Positions 8,409 to 16,971 of a DNA stretch of 64,000 nucleotides are shown piece after piece. A program made the position numbers and the translations under genes. The notes below the pieces were generated by a model. It did no database searches and had not been told where the DNA came from. It saw only the letters and a program-made list of their open reading frames with translations. Numbering within the stretch: the stretch's first letter is position 1; each line of letters begins with the position of its first letter. This DNA is from an uncultured Desulfovibrio sp. (GTDB taxonomy: Bacteria > Desulfobacterota > Desulfovibrionia > Desulfovibrionales > Desulfovibrionaceae), in NCBI GenBank assembly GCA_913060505.1, contig CAJXRQ010000010.1, positions 1-64,000 of the forward strand, given 5' to 3'.

Positions 8409-8840
8409 CTATTCCAGCGTATTCTTTGCGGAAGGCGGAGCTTCCACGAATTTTCCCGGCACAAAGGGCAGATACCGCCGACTGCTGAGCAGGGCGAAGT
8501 CTTCCACTTCCCGGAACCATTGTTCGAATTGCATGATGAGATCGTGGGCGAAAGGCGTCAGGCTTGCACCTGACCTTCTACAGTTTTCCCGGGAGATGAG
8601 CGGTGTTCCTAGAACTTCCTCGGTTTTTTTGATTTTTCCCCATGCCCCGCGGTACGACATGCCGAGTTGTGAAGCCGCGGCTTTGAGTGACCCCATACGT
8701 TCTATTTCTCGCAGGAGCATGAGTCGGCCCATGCCGAAGATGACGCCGTCCCCGGTTTCAAGCCAAAGATGCATGCGCATGGTCGGTGATAACGATGTTT
8801 CCTGCATGTCATCTTGCTTTTGCTTTTCCAGTTTCGTCAT
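8409..8840 (-). CDS. ModE-type winged-helix regulator without molybdate-binding domain
   Basis: 143 residues. Residues 20-110 match the N-terminal DNA-binding domain of ModE/LysR-like proteins: a strand pair WLETGDGVIFGMGRLMLL, helix-turn-helix IERMGSLKAAASQLGMSY, then RGAWGKIKKTEEVLGTPLI. The C-terminal TOBE/MopI molybdate-sensing domain of E. coli ModE is absent; only about 30 residues follow. GGAGG lies eight bases before the ATG. It sits between fdhB and fdhE, so control of Mo/W enzyme genes is likely, but how it senses metal is not visible. Single-domain ModE homologues are common in sulfate reducers. Confidence 0.8.
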   Translation of the reverse strand: MTKLEKQKQDDMQETSLSPTMRMHLWLETGDGVIFGMGRLMLLREIERMGSLKAAASQLGMSYRGAWGKIKKTEEVLGTPLISRENCRRSGASLTPFAHDLIMQFEQWFREVEDFALLSSRRYLPFVPGKFVEAPPSAKNTLE

Positions 8841-8983
8841 GGTGCCAGCCTCCGGAAAAATATTCGGGAATCGAACCGGGATACCTGGGAATCGGGCCTG
8901 ATTGTAGAGTTAGACATTCAACTCGTTTTGCACAACAAAAGTCCACTTGCCCTTGGTTTGGCACCTGTTTGCCCCTGTTGGGC

Positions 8984-9010
8984 GGACCGCCCGCGATGTG
9001 CGGGCGGTCC
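8984..9010. terminator. Strong hairpin after fdhB
   Basis: GGACCGCCCGC-GATGT-GCGGGCGGTCC, a perfect 11-base stem 42 bases past the fdhB stop. No T-run follows on either strand, so it may protect the 3' end of the fdhAB mRNA rather than terminate on its own. A related sequence (GCGGACCGCCCGC) recurs at about 8262-8274. Confidence 0.55.
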
Positions 9011-9051
9011 TGTGAGGGGAGTCTCCTGATGAAGGATGCTTTGTTTGCCGG

Positions 9052-9792
9052 TTATGCCTGCTTGGACATCCGCGCGAACGGGCGCGCGAATTTTGCCAGG
9101 AACTGCTTGCGGTCCATACCGGTGGCTGGTGCGGCTGCCACTGCGAAACCGTGGTAGTTTTCCGGCTTGTCGATGAGCAGGTAAATGACGTTGACGTCTT
9201 CGGGGTCGGCCAACTGTGCCTCGGGGTGGCTCTTCCGGGCCAGGGCCAGACGTTCGTCGGCCAGCTTGAGCATTTCCTCCCGGTCGCCAAACATCATGGT
9301 ACCGGTGGGGCAGGATTTGACGCAGGCCGGAAGCATGCCGTTATGAACGCGGTCATTGCACATGGTGCATTTGGACATGAGACCGGTTTCCTCGTTGCGT
9401 CTGGGGATATTGTAAGGACAGGCGTCGCGGATTTCCTCGAACACTTCCTTTTTCAGTTTTTGAGTTTTGTCCGTGAAGAGCACGGCACCGGTCTTTTCGT
9501 CCTTGAGGATAGCACCTTCAAGGTACATGTCGGCGGTTTCCTTGCAAGGTGCGACTTCACAGTGGCGGCATTGGTCCGGGAAGAAGTTCCAGTGGACCAC
9601 GCCGTCTTCAAGGTGTTCGCTGAAGCGGACCAGCTTGTAGTTGTTGGGGTTCAGGTCCTGCGGGTTCTGGTGGCTGCCCCAACCGACCTGATAGGTCTTG
9701 TTGGCGGGCAGTTCGTGCCACTCCTTGCAGGCAATCTGGCAGCCCCGGCATGCAGTGCAGCGCGATGTATCTATCAGAAACGTCTTTGGCAT
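9052..9792 (-). CDS. fdhB: Formate dehydrogenase beta subunit (iron-sulfur)
   Basis: 246-residue electron-transfer partner of FdhA. Cysteine groups start with CTACRGCQIACKEW at residue 12 and continue with CRHCEVAPCKE, CPYN, CTMCNDR and CVKSCPTG, consistent with several [4Fe-4S] clusters. There is no membrane segment at the C-terminus, unlike FdnH/FdoH, which fits the soluble periplasmic FdhAB of Desulfovibrio that reduces cytochrome c3. It has no signal peptide of its own, so it is probably carried across with FdhA by the Tat system. AAGGAG precedes the ATG. The gap to fdhA is 10 bases. Confidence 0.93.
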   Translation of the reverse strand: MPKTFLIDTSRCTACRGCQIACKEWHELPANKTYQVGWGSHQNPQDLNPNNYKLVRFSEHLEDGVVHWNFFPDQCRHCEVAPCKETADMYLEGAILKDEKTGAVLFTDKTQKLKKEVFEEIRDACPYNIPRRNEETGLMSKCTMCNDRVHNGMLPACVKSCPTGTMMFGDREEMLKLADERLALARKSHPEAQLADPEDVNVIYLLIDKPENYHGFAVAAAPATGMDRKQFLAKFARPFARMSKQA

Positions 9793-9802
9793 GATGTTCT
9801 CC

Positions 9803-12800
9803 TTAATCCTGCGGCGAGGCCAGCTCGGTGAGTTTCTTGGCCTTGCTGATGTTCACGCAACACGCCTTGTACTCCGGAATGGTTGTGTTGGGGTCACCCA
9901 CGGAAGGCGTGAGCCTGTTGGTGGAGTCGCCCGTTCCGGGAGTGGTCCAGCCGAAGCAGTACGGCATGCCGATTTCGTGGATGATGCGGCCCTGCACCTT
10001 GAGCGGGCGCATGCGGACCGTGACCATGGCAACGGCCTCGACACGTCCCCGGATGCTTTCCACGACGACACCGTCCCCGTTCTTGATGCCCTTTTCCTTG
10101 GCCAGTTCCGGGCTCATTTCCACATAGAGCTGCGGTTCGGCTTCCAGCAGGTTGGGAACGTTTCGGGTCTCACCGCCACCGCACCAATGTTCGGTGACAC
10201 TGTAGGTGGTCAGCACGATGGGGAACTTGGGATCCGCCGGTTTGGCCAGCACATCCGGGGCGCTCGTTGCGAACTTGAAGCAGGGGCTGTGCAACTGCTT
10301 GGAGAAGAGGTTCTTGCGCACCGGAGTTTCGGCCGGTTCGTAATGCTCGGGGAAGGGACCGTCCTGCCTGCCCGGGCCAAAGAGGTGACCCTTGCCGTGC
10401 GGATGCATGATGAAGGGCAGCTTGCCTTTGCCTGTGGCCAGCGGCGGCCATCCACCATCGGGAATGTCGCCGATCCATTTGCCGTTCTTCCATTCGATGA
10501 CGGCTTTTTCCGGGTTGAACGGCTTGCCGTTCAGATCCACAGATGCGCGGTTGTAAAGGATGCGCCTGTTCACGGGCCAGCACCACGACCAGTTGGGATA
10601 CAGACCGATCTTGGCTTGCATTTTTGTCTGGGAAGGATCGCGGCGGAGAGCCTTGTTGCCTTCCTCCTCGGTCCAACTGCCCGCGTACAGCCAGTTCAGG
10701 CTTGAGGTGGAACCGTCGTCGGCCAGAGCCACGAAAGTGGGAACCTGCTGGCCTTTTTTGTATTTCTTGCCCTTGTACACGGAGTCCCGTGTGAAGCGGC
10801 CGTTGATGCGCTGGCACAGGTCTTTGGGATCGTACTTTTCGGGCCAGTCCATCTTCAGGACCGGATCAGGATATGTGCCGCCTTCCTTTTTGTACATCTC
10901 ACGGATGGAATTGAGGATCGGGACATACATTTCGCCGAACGGGCGGGCCATGAACTGCGGGGGAATGCTGCGGAAGTGCCAGAGCAGCCAGCGCCCTGAG
11001 TTGGTCACGGAACCGCTCTTTTCCAGCCTGTGGGCCGAAGGCAGCAGGAAGAACTCGGTTTTGATCTTTTTGGGGGCCGCGCCCGGACGGTGCCAGTTCT
11101 CCGTTGTTTCGGAGTTGTGCAGCTCGGCGCAGACAACCCAGTCCAGGTTGTCCATGGCCTTGCGGATCTTGTTGGTGTTCGGAACGCTGTTCATGGGGTT
11201 CAGGCCCATGAAGAAGCCGCCGGTGATCTCACCACGATACATGCGGTCGAATAGGAAGAGGTAGGAATAGTCCTCGCCTTTTTCGACCTTGGGCAGCATT
11301 TCATAGCCGAAGCCGTTTTCCTTGTCGGCATTTTCGCCGAACCATGCCTTCAGCAGGCTGGCAAAGTACTTGGGCTTGTGCTGCCACCAGTTGGCCGACT
11401 CCGGATCATTGCTGACCGGGGTGTTGGCTTTGTTATACTGGTCGTATGTCTGCCAACCGGCCTGAGGCATTGCCATGTAGCCGGGCAGGATGTGGTAGAG
11501 CATGGCATGGTCCGTGGAACCCTGCACGTTCGGTTCGCCGCGCAGTGCGTTGATGCCGCCGCCAGCGATGCCGATGTTGCCCAGCAGGAGCTGGATGATG
11601 CCCGAGGTGCGGATGTTTTGTACGCCCACGGTGTGCTGGGTCCAGCCCAGTGCATAAAGGATGGTTCCTGCCTTGGTTCCGGTTCCGGTGCTCGTGTAGG
11701 TCTTGTAGACGCGGAGCAGGGTCTTTTCGGGCACGCCAGTGGTGGCGGACACCTTGTCGACCGTGTAACGCGAGTAGTGTTTCTTGAGCAGCTGGAATAC
11801 GCAACGGGGATGCTTGAGGCTCTTGTCCCGCTTGGGAATGCCCCTGGAGTCCATCTCCAGATCCCATTTGCTCTTGTCGTATGTTCTGGTCTTGGGATCA
11901 TAGCCCGCGAACAGGCCGTCCTTGAATCCGAAGTCCTTGCCCACGATGAGCGATGCATTGGTGTATTCGACGACGTATTCCTTGAAGTACCGGTCGTTGT
12001 CGATGATGTATTTGATCATGCCGCCAAGGAAGGCGATATCCGTACCGGAACGGAGGGGCACATGGAAGTCCGCGCGGGCAGAAGTGCGCGAGAACTTCGG
12101 GTCCACGTGCATGACCGTGGCTCCCTTGTCCTTGGCTCTCAGCACCCATTTGAAAGAAATGGGATGGTGTTCGGCAGCGTTGCTGCCCATGATCAGGATG
12201 GAATCGGCGTTCTTGATGTCGATCCAGTGGTTGGTCATGGCGCCACGACCAAAGGATTCACCGAGTGCGGCCACTGTGGAACTGTGGCAGACGCGGGCCT
12301 GATGGTCCATGTGCACGATGCCAAGGCCGCGAGCGAACTGATGGGTCAGCGCACATTCCTCGTTGCTGGCATGGGAGGTGCCCAGCAGGAACATGGATTC
12401 CAGACGGTTGACGGTCTGGCCCTTGGCGTTCTTGGTAATAAATTCCTTGTCGCGGGTTTCCTTGACGCGCTTGGCGATGCGCTCAAGCATCCAGTCCCAG
12501 CTTTTTTCTTCCCACTTGTCGCTGTACGGGGCGCGATACATGGGCTTTTGCACCCTGTGGTCGCAGGTGGTCATGCTGAACATCGCGGCACCCTTGGCGC
12601 AGAGTGCCCCTTCGTTGACAGGGTAATCCGGGTCACCCTCAACGTTTATCAGCTTGCCGTTTTTCACATAGCCGATGGCTGAACAACTGACGGAACAGAA
12701 CGGACAGATTGTGAAGAGTTCCTTGGCCCCGTCAATTTTCAGGCCGGCAGCATATGCCTTGACCGGCGAGAGATTCACGCCGAGCTGGGCCAGCGAAAGA

Positions 12801-12853
12801 CACGCTGCGGACGAGCCTGCGAGCTTCAAAAAGCTCCGGCGGTTGCATTTCAT
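9803..12853 (-). CDS. fdhA: Formate dehydrogenase alpha subunit, cysteine form, Tat-exported
   Basis: 1016-residue molybdenum- or tungsten-bisPGD enzyme oxidising formate (or reducing CO2) in the periplasm. The frame is open to 12928, but ATG 12853 has a GGAGG site and begins a Tat signal (CNRRSFLKLAGSSAA). One [4Fe-4S] site: CPFCSVSCSA followed about 27 residues later by CAKG. The metal ligand is Cys189 in ARVCHSSTVA, where several Desulfovibrio enzymes have selenocysteine; the conserved histidine follows. Further signatures are GRGAMTNHW and GSNAAEHHPISF. The C-terminal cofactor domain ends near 9830. No cytochrome gene is in the operon, so electrons probably go to a cytochrome c3 encoded elsewhere. 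Confidence 0.96.
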   Translation of the reverse strand: MKCNRRSFLKLAGSSAACLSLAQLGVNLSPVKAYAAGLKIDGAKELFTICPFCSVSCSAIGYVKNGKLINVEGDPDYPVNEGALCAKGAAMFSMTTCDHRVQKPMYRAPYSDKWEEKSWDWMLERIAKRVKETRDKEFITKNAKGQTVNRLESMFLLGTSHASNEECALTHQFARGLGIVHMDHQARVCHSSTVAALGESFGRGAMTNHWIDIKNADSILIMGSNAAEHHPISFKWVLRAKDKGATVMHVDPKFSRTSARADFHVPLRSGTDIAFLGGMIKYIIDNDRYFKEYVVEYTNASLIVGKDFGFKDGLFAGYDPKTRTYDKSKWDLEMDSRGIPKRDKSLKHPRCVFQLLKKHYSRYTVDKVSATTGVPEKTLLRVYKTYTSTGTGTKAGTILYALGWTQHTVGVQNIRTSGIIQLLLGNIGIAGGGINALRGEPNVQGSTDHAMLYHILPGYMAMPQAGWQTYDQYNKANTPVSNDPESANWWQHKPKYFASLLKAWFGENADKENGFGYEMLPKVEKGEDYSYLFLFDRMYRGEITGGFFMGLNPMNSVPNTNKIRKAMDNLDWVVCAELHNSETTENWHRPGAAPKKIKTEFFLLPSAHRLEKSGSVTNSGRWLLWHFRSIPPQFMARPFGEMYVPILNSIREMYKKEGGTYPDPVLKMDWPEKYDPKDLCQRINGRFTRDSVYKGKKYKKGQQVPTFVALADDGSTSSLNWLYAGSWTEEEGNKALRRDPSQTKMQAKIGLYPNWSWCWPVNRRILYNRASVDLNGKPFNPEKAVIEWKNGKWIGDIPDGGWPPLATGKGKLPFIMHPHGKGHLFGPGRQDGPFPEHYEPAETPVRKNLFSKQLHSPCFKFATSAPDVLAKPADPKFPIVLTTYSVTEHWCGGGETRNVPNLLEAEPQLYVEMSPELAKEKGIKNGDGVVVESIRGRVEAVAMVTVRMRPLKVQGRIIHEIGMPYCFGWTTPGTGDSTNRLTPSVGDPNTTIPEYKACCVNISKAKKLTELASPQD

Positions 12854-12948
12854 GAAGGCCTCCTTGTTTGTGCAAGACGTTGAATGACGTTGCTTTGGTA
12901 CGAATTGCAGAGGCTTATATGATGACATTATTTTTCTTTATTTCAACT

Positions 12949-12962
12949 TGTTAATTTTAACA
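12949..12962. promoter_or_regulatory. Inverted repeat upstream of fdhA
   Basis: TGTTAA-TT-TTAACA, a perfect palindrome 96 bases before the fdhA start inside an AT-rich stretch. A plausible operator for the fdhAB promoter; no regulator can be assigned. Confidence 0.35.
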
Positions 12963-13681
12963 TGGAAGAGAGCTTCAAGCCTTGTCCCTGATGTGAATTG
13001 TACGTTTTTCCCGCGGCATTAGACTATAGCTGTCGTTCGTTTTCTTGCCTTGGAGTCGAACATGGGACGGCTTTGTACATGGTGTTTGCGTAAGGTCGTG
13101 TCTTGTGGCAATTGACTGTTTTTCATTATTTTTTTGTTGATCTTCTGGTCAGGGTGCCTTTTTGAAAATATTGCCATGAAAAAATATTGTCCGTTGCCGG
13201 GCGCAAAAGCTGTTCGGCTATGCCTGTGCTGGGCGCGCTGTATATGGTTCAGGACAGGTAATAAGCTTCTGTTGAAGTTTTGGCCGGTGCAGGCCGTTGT
13301 TTCTACTGCGTTAAATTCTAGATACCGAGTTAATTAAATTGCGCCGGTTCAGCAGTTTTTCAATGAAAATCTGGGCCAGCTTCGGCAGGATCAGATATCG
13401 CTGATTTGAAGAAAATGGACAGGACTTCCCCACGGTTTGACACCATGGCTGGAATTGTTGTTTCGGCCGGGTCGGAGTGGTGAAGGTCATTGCCGATAAC
13501 TTCCCCTTTGCACAGAGCCTTTGCTTTGTGCTGGTTATTTTTTGGGGGAGAGTTCAGATCCGGACGTTTCATTGAAAGGGGCCGTTTTGATGCCGGTATG
13601 TGGGGAAGTGCGGTATCCTTGTTTTTTTTCAATCGGCCACGTACCTTGCGGACAAGGTGATCCGTCGTCTTTGGAGGCTGC
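12963..13681. other. Long gene-free interval between divergent fdhA and signalling operon
   Basis: About 720 bases with no convincing coding frame. Short open frames here (for example 13134-13337) lack a ribosome site and family resemblance. The left part should carry the fdhAB promoter; the right part holds a terminator-like hairpin at 13510-13543 and the leader of the solute-binding protein gene. A near-repeat AAAATATTG occurs twice around 13160-13190. Confidence 0.5.
13510..13543 (+). terminator. Terminator-like hairpin in the leader of the signalling operon
   Basis: GCACAGAGC-CTTT-GCTTTGTGC (nine pairs, one G-U) followed by TGGTTATTTTTT. It points in the same direction as the operon at 13682 and lies about 140 bases before it. 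It could end a small RNA made from this interval or act as a leader attenuator. Confidence 0.5.
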
Positions 13682-14956
13682 TTGAAATATGTTTTCCCGG
13701 CCCTTTGCGGCCTGTTGCTCATGGTGTTCCTGTGTGGAGCCTGCCAACCGGTAGACCAGCCGGAGGATTTGTCTCGCACTACGCCCGGAGTGAGCGAAAC
13801 GGAAATTCGTCTCGGATCGTCTTTGGCGTTATCCGGGCATGCCGGATACCTGGGGACGCAAACCTTGCGCGGAGCCATGAGCTATATCCGTTACGTAAAT
13901 GACTCCGGCGGAGTGCATGGCCGAACCATTCGAGTGATTTCCCGTGACGACGCCTACGACCCGCCCACGTGCCTATCCAATACTCAGCAATTCATTTTGA
14001 ACGGTGATGTGTTCGCCCTGTTCTGCTATGTAGGCACGCCGACCACCATCAAGATTCTGCCCATGGTTGACGAGGCTCGTATTCCCTTGCTGGGCATGTT
14101 CACCGGAGCCAATGCCCTTCGCGAACCTTTTAATCGCTATGTCATCAATATCCGGGCTTCCTATTATCAGGAAACCGGGGAGGCCGTGCGCCATCTGGTG
14201 CGTGATCTCGGTATCCGGGATGTCGCTGTCTTCTACCAGTTCGACGCCTACGGATTCGACGGGCTTATCGGCACGGAACTGGCGTTGAAGCAATACGGGC
14301 TGGAGCCTGTGGCTCGCGGATCGTATATCCGTGGAACCCGGGACGTGAGGGAAGGATTGGACAAAATCCGGCATTCCGGGGCCGAGGCCGTGGTCATGAT
14401 CGGAACCTACGATGCCTGCGGCGAATTCATCCATCAGGCGGCGGGGCAGCGGTATTGTCCTTTGTTTTACAACGTTTCTTTTGTTGGAGGCGAGGAGTTG
14501 GCGCGCCGGGTGGCCAGTCTGGACCACTGCGTGGTGGTCATGTCGCAGGTGGTGCCGCCACCGCAGAGCTTTTCCGGTGAAGGCGGCGATCCGGACTATA
14601 TTACCTTGCTCAAGCGCTATTACCCCAACGAGAAACCCTGTGACGTCGGTTTGGAAGGGTATCTGAATGCACGGATCATGGTAGAAGGGTTGCGCAAGGC
14701 TGGCCGGAATCTGACGCGCATGGGGTTTATTCGCGCCATAGAGTCCCTTTCCGACTATTCTTTGGGCAGCTCTCTGCGTGCTTCGTTCGGTCCGCGGGAT
14801 CATCAGGGACTTGATCGGGTTTTCTTTTCGCGTCTGGTCGGCGGGAATATGGAGCCGTTTTATGACTGGAAGGCCCTTTTGCTCCGGCGTGATGTGCAAA
14901 TTCCCAAAACAACCGTTTCCGGCGGGAGCAAGCAGCAGCCCGGAGGCGGCGCATGA
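13682..14956 (+). CDS. Branched-chain-amino-acid-type substrate-binding lipoprotein
   Basis: 424-residue type I periplasmic binding protein (Peripla_BP_6/LivK-like). It starts with TTG at 13682, six bases after GGAGG. A lipoprotein signal is clear: hydrophobic residues then LCGAC with the lipid-bearing cysteine near residue 20. Fold signatures include EIRLGSSLALSGHAGYLG, VISRDDAYDPP, IPLLGMFTGANALREP and DVAVFYQFDAYGFDGL. There is no transporter nearby; instead its stop overlaps a histidine-kinase gene by 4 bases, so it is more likely the ligand-sensing partner of that kinase than part of an importer. Ligand unknown. Confidence 0.85.
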   Translation: MKYVFPALCGLLLMVFLCGACQPVDQPEDLSRTTPGVSETEIRLGSSLALSGHAGYLGTQTLRGAMSYIRYVNDSGGVHGRTIRVISRDDAYDPPTCLSNTQQFILNGDVFALFCYVGTPTTIKILPMVDEARIPLLGMFTGANALREPFNRYVINIRASYYQETGEAVRHLVRDLGIRDVAVFYQFDAYGFDGLIGTELALKQYGLEPVARGSYIRGTRDVREGLDKIRHSGAEAVVMIGTYDACGEFIHQAAGQRYCPLFYNVSFVGGEELARRVASLDHCVVVMSQVVPPPQSFSGEGGDPDYITLLKRYYPNEKPCDVGLEGYLNARIMVEGLRKAGRNLTRMGFIRAIESLSDYSLGSSLRASFGPRDHQGLDRVFFSRLVGGNMEPFYDWKALLLRRDVQIPKTTVSGGSKQQPGGGA

Positions 14957-16971
14957 GCTTGGTGAGAACCTTTACGCGCCGCTTCAATACGGCAAGCCTC
15001 CAGAACAAGATGGTTCTCTCCATGCTTGCGGGGATCATGTTCATTTCCGTGATGATCGCCCTTATTGCGCGCTGGATTCTGGTATCGTCGTTGACGAACG
15101 AGCTGGAGCAGCGGGGCAAGAGCATCGCCCACTCCATTGCGGACCGTGGCGGGGTGCACATTCTGGATGACGACGTTCCCCATTTGCTGGCCCTGATTTT
15201 TGATGAGGTTCGTTTGCAGGAGCGCAAGCATCTCATTTCCTACATTGTGGTGGCGGACCAGCACGGCAAGGTTCTGGCCCATACCATGACGCGCAAGCTC
15301 CCCCGGGAATTACTGGATCATAAGCTGAGTGATGACGGCCGGGACAGCGTGCGGTTGGTGCGGGTCGGGTGGACACAGGTCTATGACATCGCCGCGCCTA
15401 TCAACGAGGGCCTGTACCGTATCGGCACGGTGCATGTGGGCTTGAGCAAGACGCACATAGACAGCCTTGTTTCCAAACTGCGAGTGGCGTTCCTCGGATT
15501 CATTTCCGGGGTGGTTCTTGTGGCGTTTTATCTTTCGCACCGCCTGTCGAGGTCCATCACCCGTCCCATCCATGATCTGACGACCATTGCCGATGAAATC
15601 AGCCGGGGCAATTTCGATACACCCGTGAAAACGTCGGACGGCGACTGGGACGCGACACAATGCCCGGCCTATCGTGATTCGGATTTGCCGTGCTGGCATT
15701 TTGACCAGAGTTCCGGCCGGGTTCCTGACGATGCGGACGGAGAATACCGCAATTGCGACCAATGCCTGTTTTATCGCGAACGTGACGGCGACGAAGTCGT
15801 GCAGCTTTCGGATTCCTTCCGCAACATGGTCTGGTCCATCAGGCTGTACCGACATCGGTTGAGAGAGTCCGAGGAGAAATACCGTTCGCTTTTCGATTCC
15901 GGGCCGGACCCGGTTTTTGTTGTGGATTGTACTTCGGGGTGCATCATGGACGTCAACACCCGAACCGAGGAACTGTACGGCTATACCCGCAAGGATTTGA
16001 CCGGCATGGCCTTTGCCGACCTCACTGCCGAAAACGGCAAGGCCTGCACGCAGGAACTGGACGGCGAGGGTGGCTGCGCCTATTTTCCCAAGGTCATCCA
16101 CTACCGGAAGGGCGGCGAGCCGTTTTTCGTGAACATGCACGCCTGCCCCATATCCTATCGCGGACGGCATGCCATTATTGTGGGTGTGACCGACATCACC
16201 GAAATGATCGAAAAGGATGCACAGCTCATTCAGGCCGGGAAGATGAAATCCCTGGGTGAAATGTCCGCAGGTATCGCCCATGAGTTGAACCAGCCGTTGA
16301 ACGCCATCAAGATGGGCAGTGAATATCTCATGATGATGCAGGAGAACGGCGAGGAGGTTCCACCGGAGCAGCAGCGGGAAGTGATTGCCGAGATCAGCAC
16401 GCAGGTGGACCGTGTTTCCGAGATCATCAGGACGTTGCGAGGGTTCGGACGCAAGGCAGATCTGGTTCGGGAAAGCGTGGATGTGAACGATGCCGTGCGT
16501 GCCGTCCTTTCGCTTTTGCGGCGGCAGTTCGAACTGGATGACATCCGCTTTGTGCTGGAATTCGGCGAGGTAAAGCCCGTATTGGCGCAGTCCAACCGTT
16601 TGCAACAGGTTATTCTCAATCTGCTGACCAATGCACGGGATGCCATCAACGACATAGGTATTCCCGTGGATGGACAGGCGGATCGGCATATCGCCATCTG
16701 TACCGGCATGCGTGACAACCGGGTGTTCGTGGCTGTGGAAGATACAGGCCGGGGAATTCCCGAGCATGAGCGTCACAAGGTGTTCGAGCCGTTTTACACG
16801 ACCAAGGAAGCCGGGCAGGGCATGGGCCTTGGGCTTGCCATATCCTATGGAATCGTGAAGGATTATGGCGGGGAGATGCTGATAGACAGTACTTCGGGGC
16901 GTGGGACGTGTTTCCGTTTGGAATTCCCGGTCCGCGAGGAGAAGTCGCCCTACAGGGAGGAATACGCTTGA
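14953..16971 (+). CDS. Membrane histidine kinase with cysteine cluster in HAMP/linker and a PAS domain
   Basis: 672 residues. Membrane segment about 24-46, an extracytoplasmic domain to about 170, a second segment about 176-195, then HAMP. Inside or just after HAMP are Cys237, Cys247, Cys268 and Cys271 (QCPAYR, LPCWHF, NCDQCLFY), a spacing typical of iron-sulfur or zinc sites. A PAS domain follows (about 300-415), then HisKA with phospho-acceptor His443 (GIAHELNQPLNAI) and HATPase with N-box NLLTNARDAI, DTGRGIPE and GMGLGLAISYG. ATGA overlap with the lipoprotein gene and a 1-base overlap with the response regulator show one operon. A joint ligand and redox sensor is inferred. Confidence 0.9.
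   Translation: MSLVRTFTRRFNTASLQNKMVLSMLAGIMFISVMIALIARWILVSSLTNELEQRGKSIAHSIADRGGVHILDDDVPHLLALIFDEVRLQERKHLISYIVVADQHGKVLAHTMTRKLPRELLDHKLSDDGRDSVRLVRVGWTQVYDIAAPINEGLYRIGTVHVGLSKTHIDSLVSKLRVAFLGFISGVVLVAFYLSHRLSRSITRPIHDLTTIADEISRGNFDTPVKTSDGDWDATQCPAYRDSDLPCWHFDQSSGRVPDDADGEYRNCDQCLFYRERDGDEVVQLSDSFRNMVWSIRLYRHRLRESEEKYRSLFDSGPDPVFVVDCTSGCIMDVNTRTEELYGYTRKDLTGMAFADLTAENGKACTQELDGEGGCAYFPKVIHYRKGGEPFFVNMHACPISYRGRHAIIVGVTDITEMIEKDAQLIQAGKMKSLGEMSAGIAHELNQPLNAIKMGSEYLMMMQENGEEVPPEQQREVIAEISTQVDRVSEIIRTLRGFGRKADLVRESVDVNDAVRAVLSLLRRQFELDDIRFVLEFGEVKPVLAQSNRLQQVILNLLTNARDAINDIGIPVDGQADRHIAICTGMRDNRVFVAVEDTGRGIPEHERHKVFEPFYTTKEAGQGMGLGLAISYGIVKDYGGEMLIDSTSGRGTCFRLEFPVREEKSPYREEYA

Noticed and set aside
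12187..12310. Selenocysteine codon and SECIS in fdhA
   Set aside because: The active-site codon is TGC; no in-frame TGA exists in the gene.
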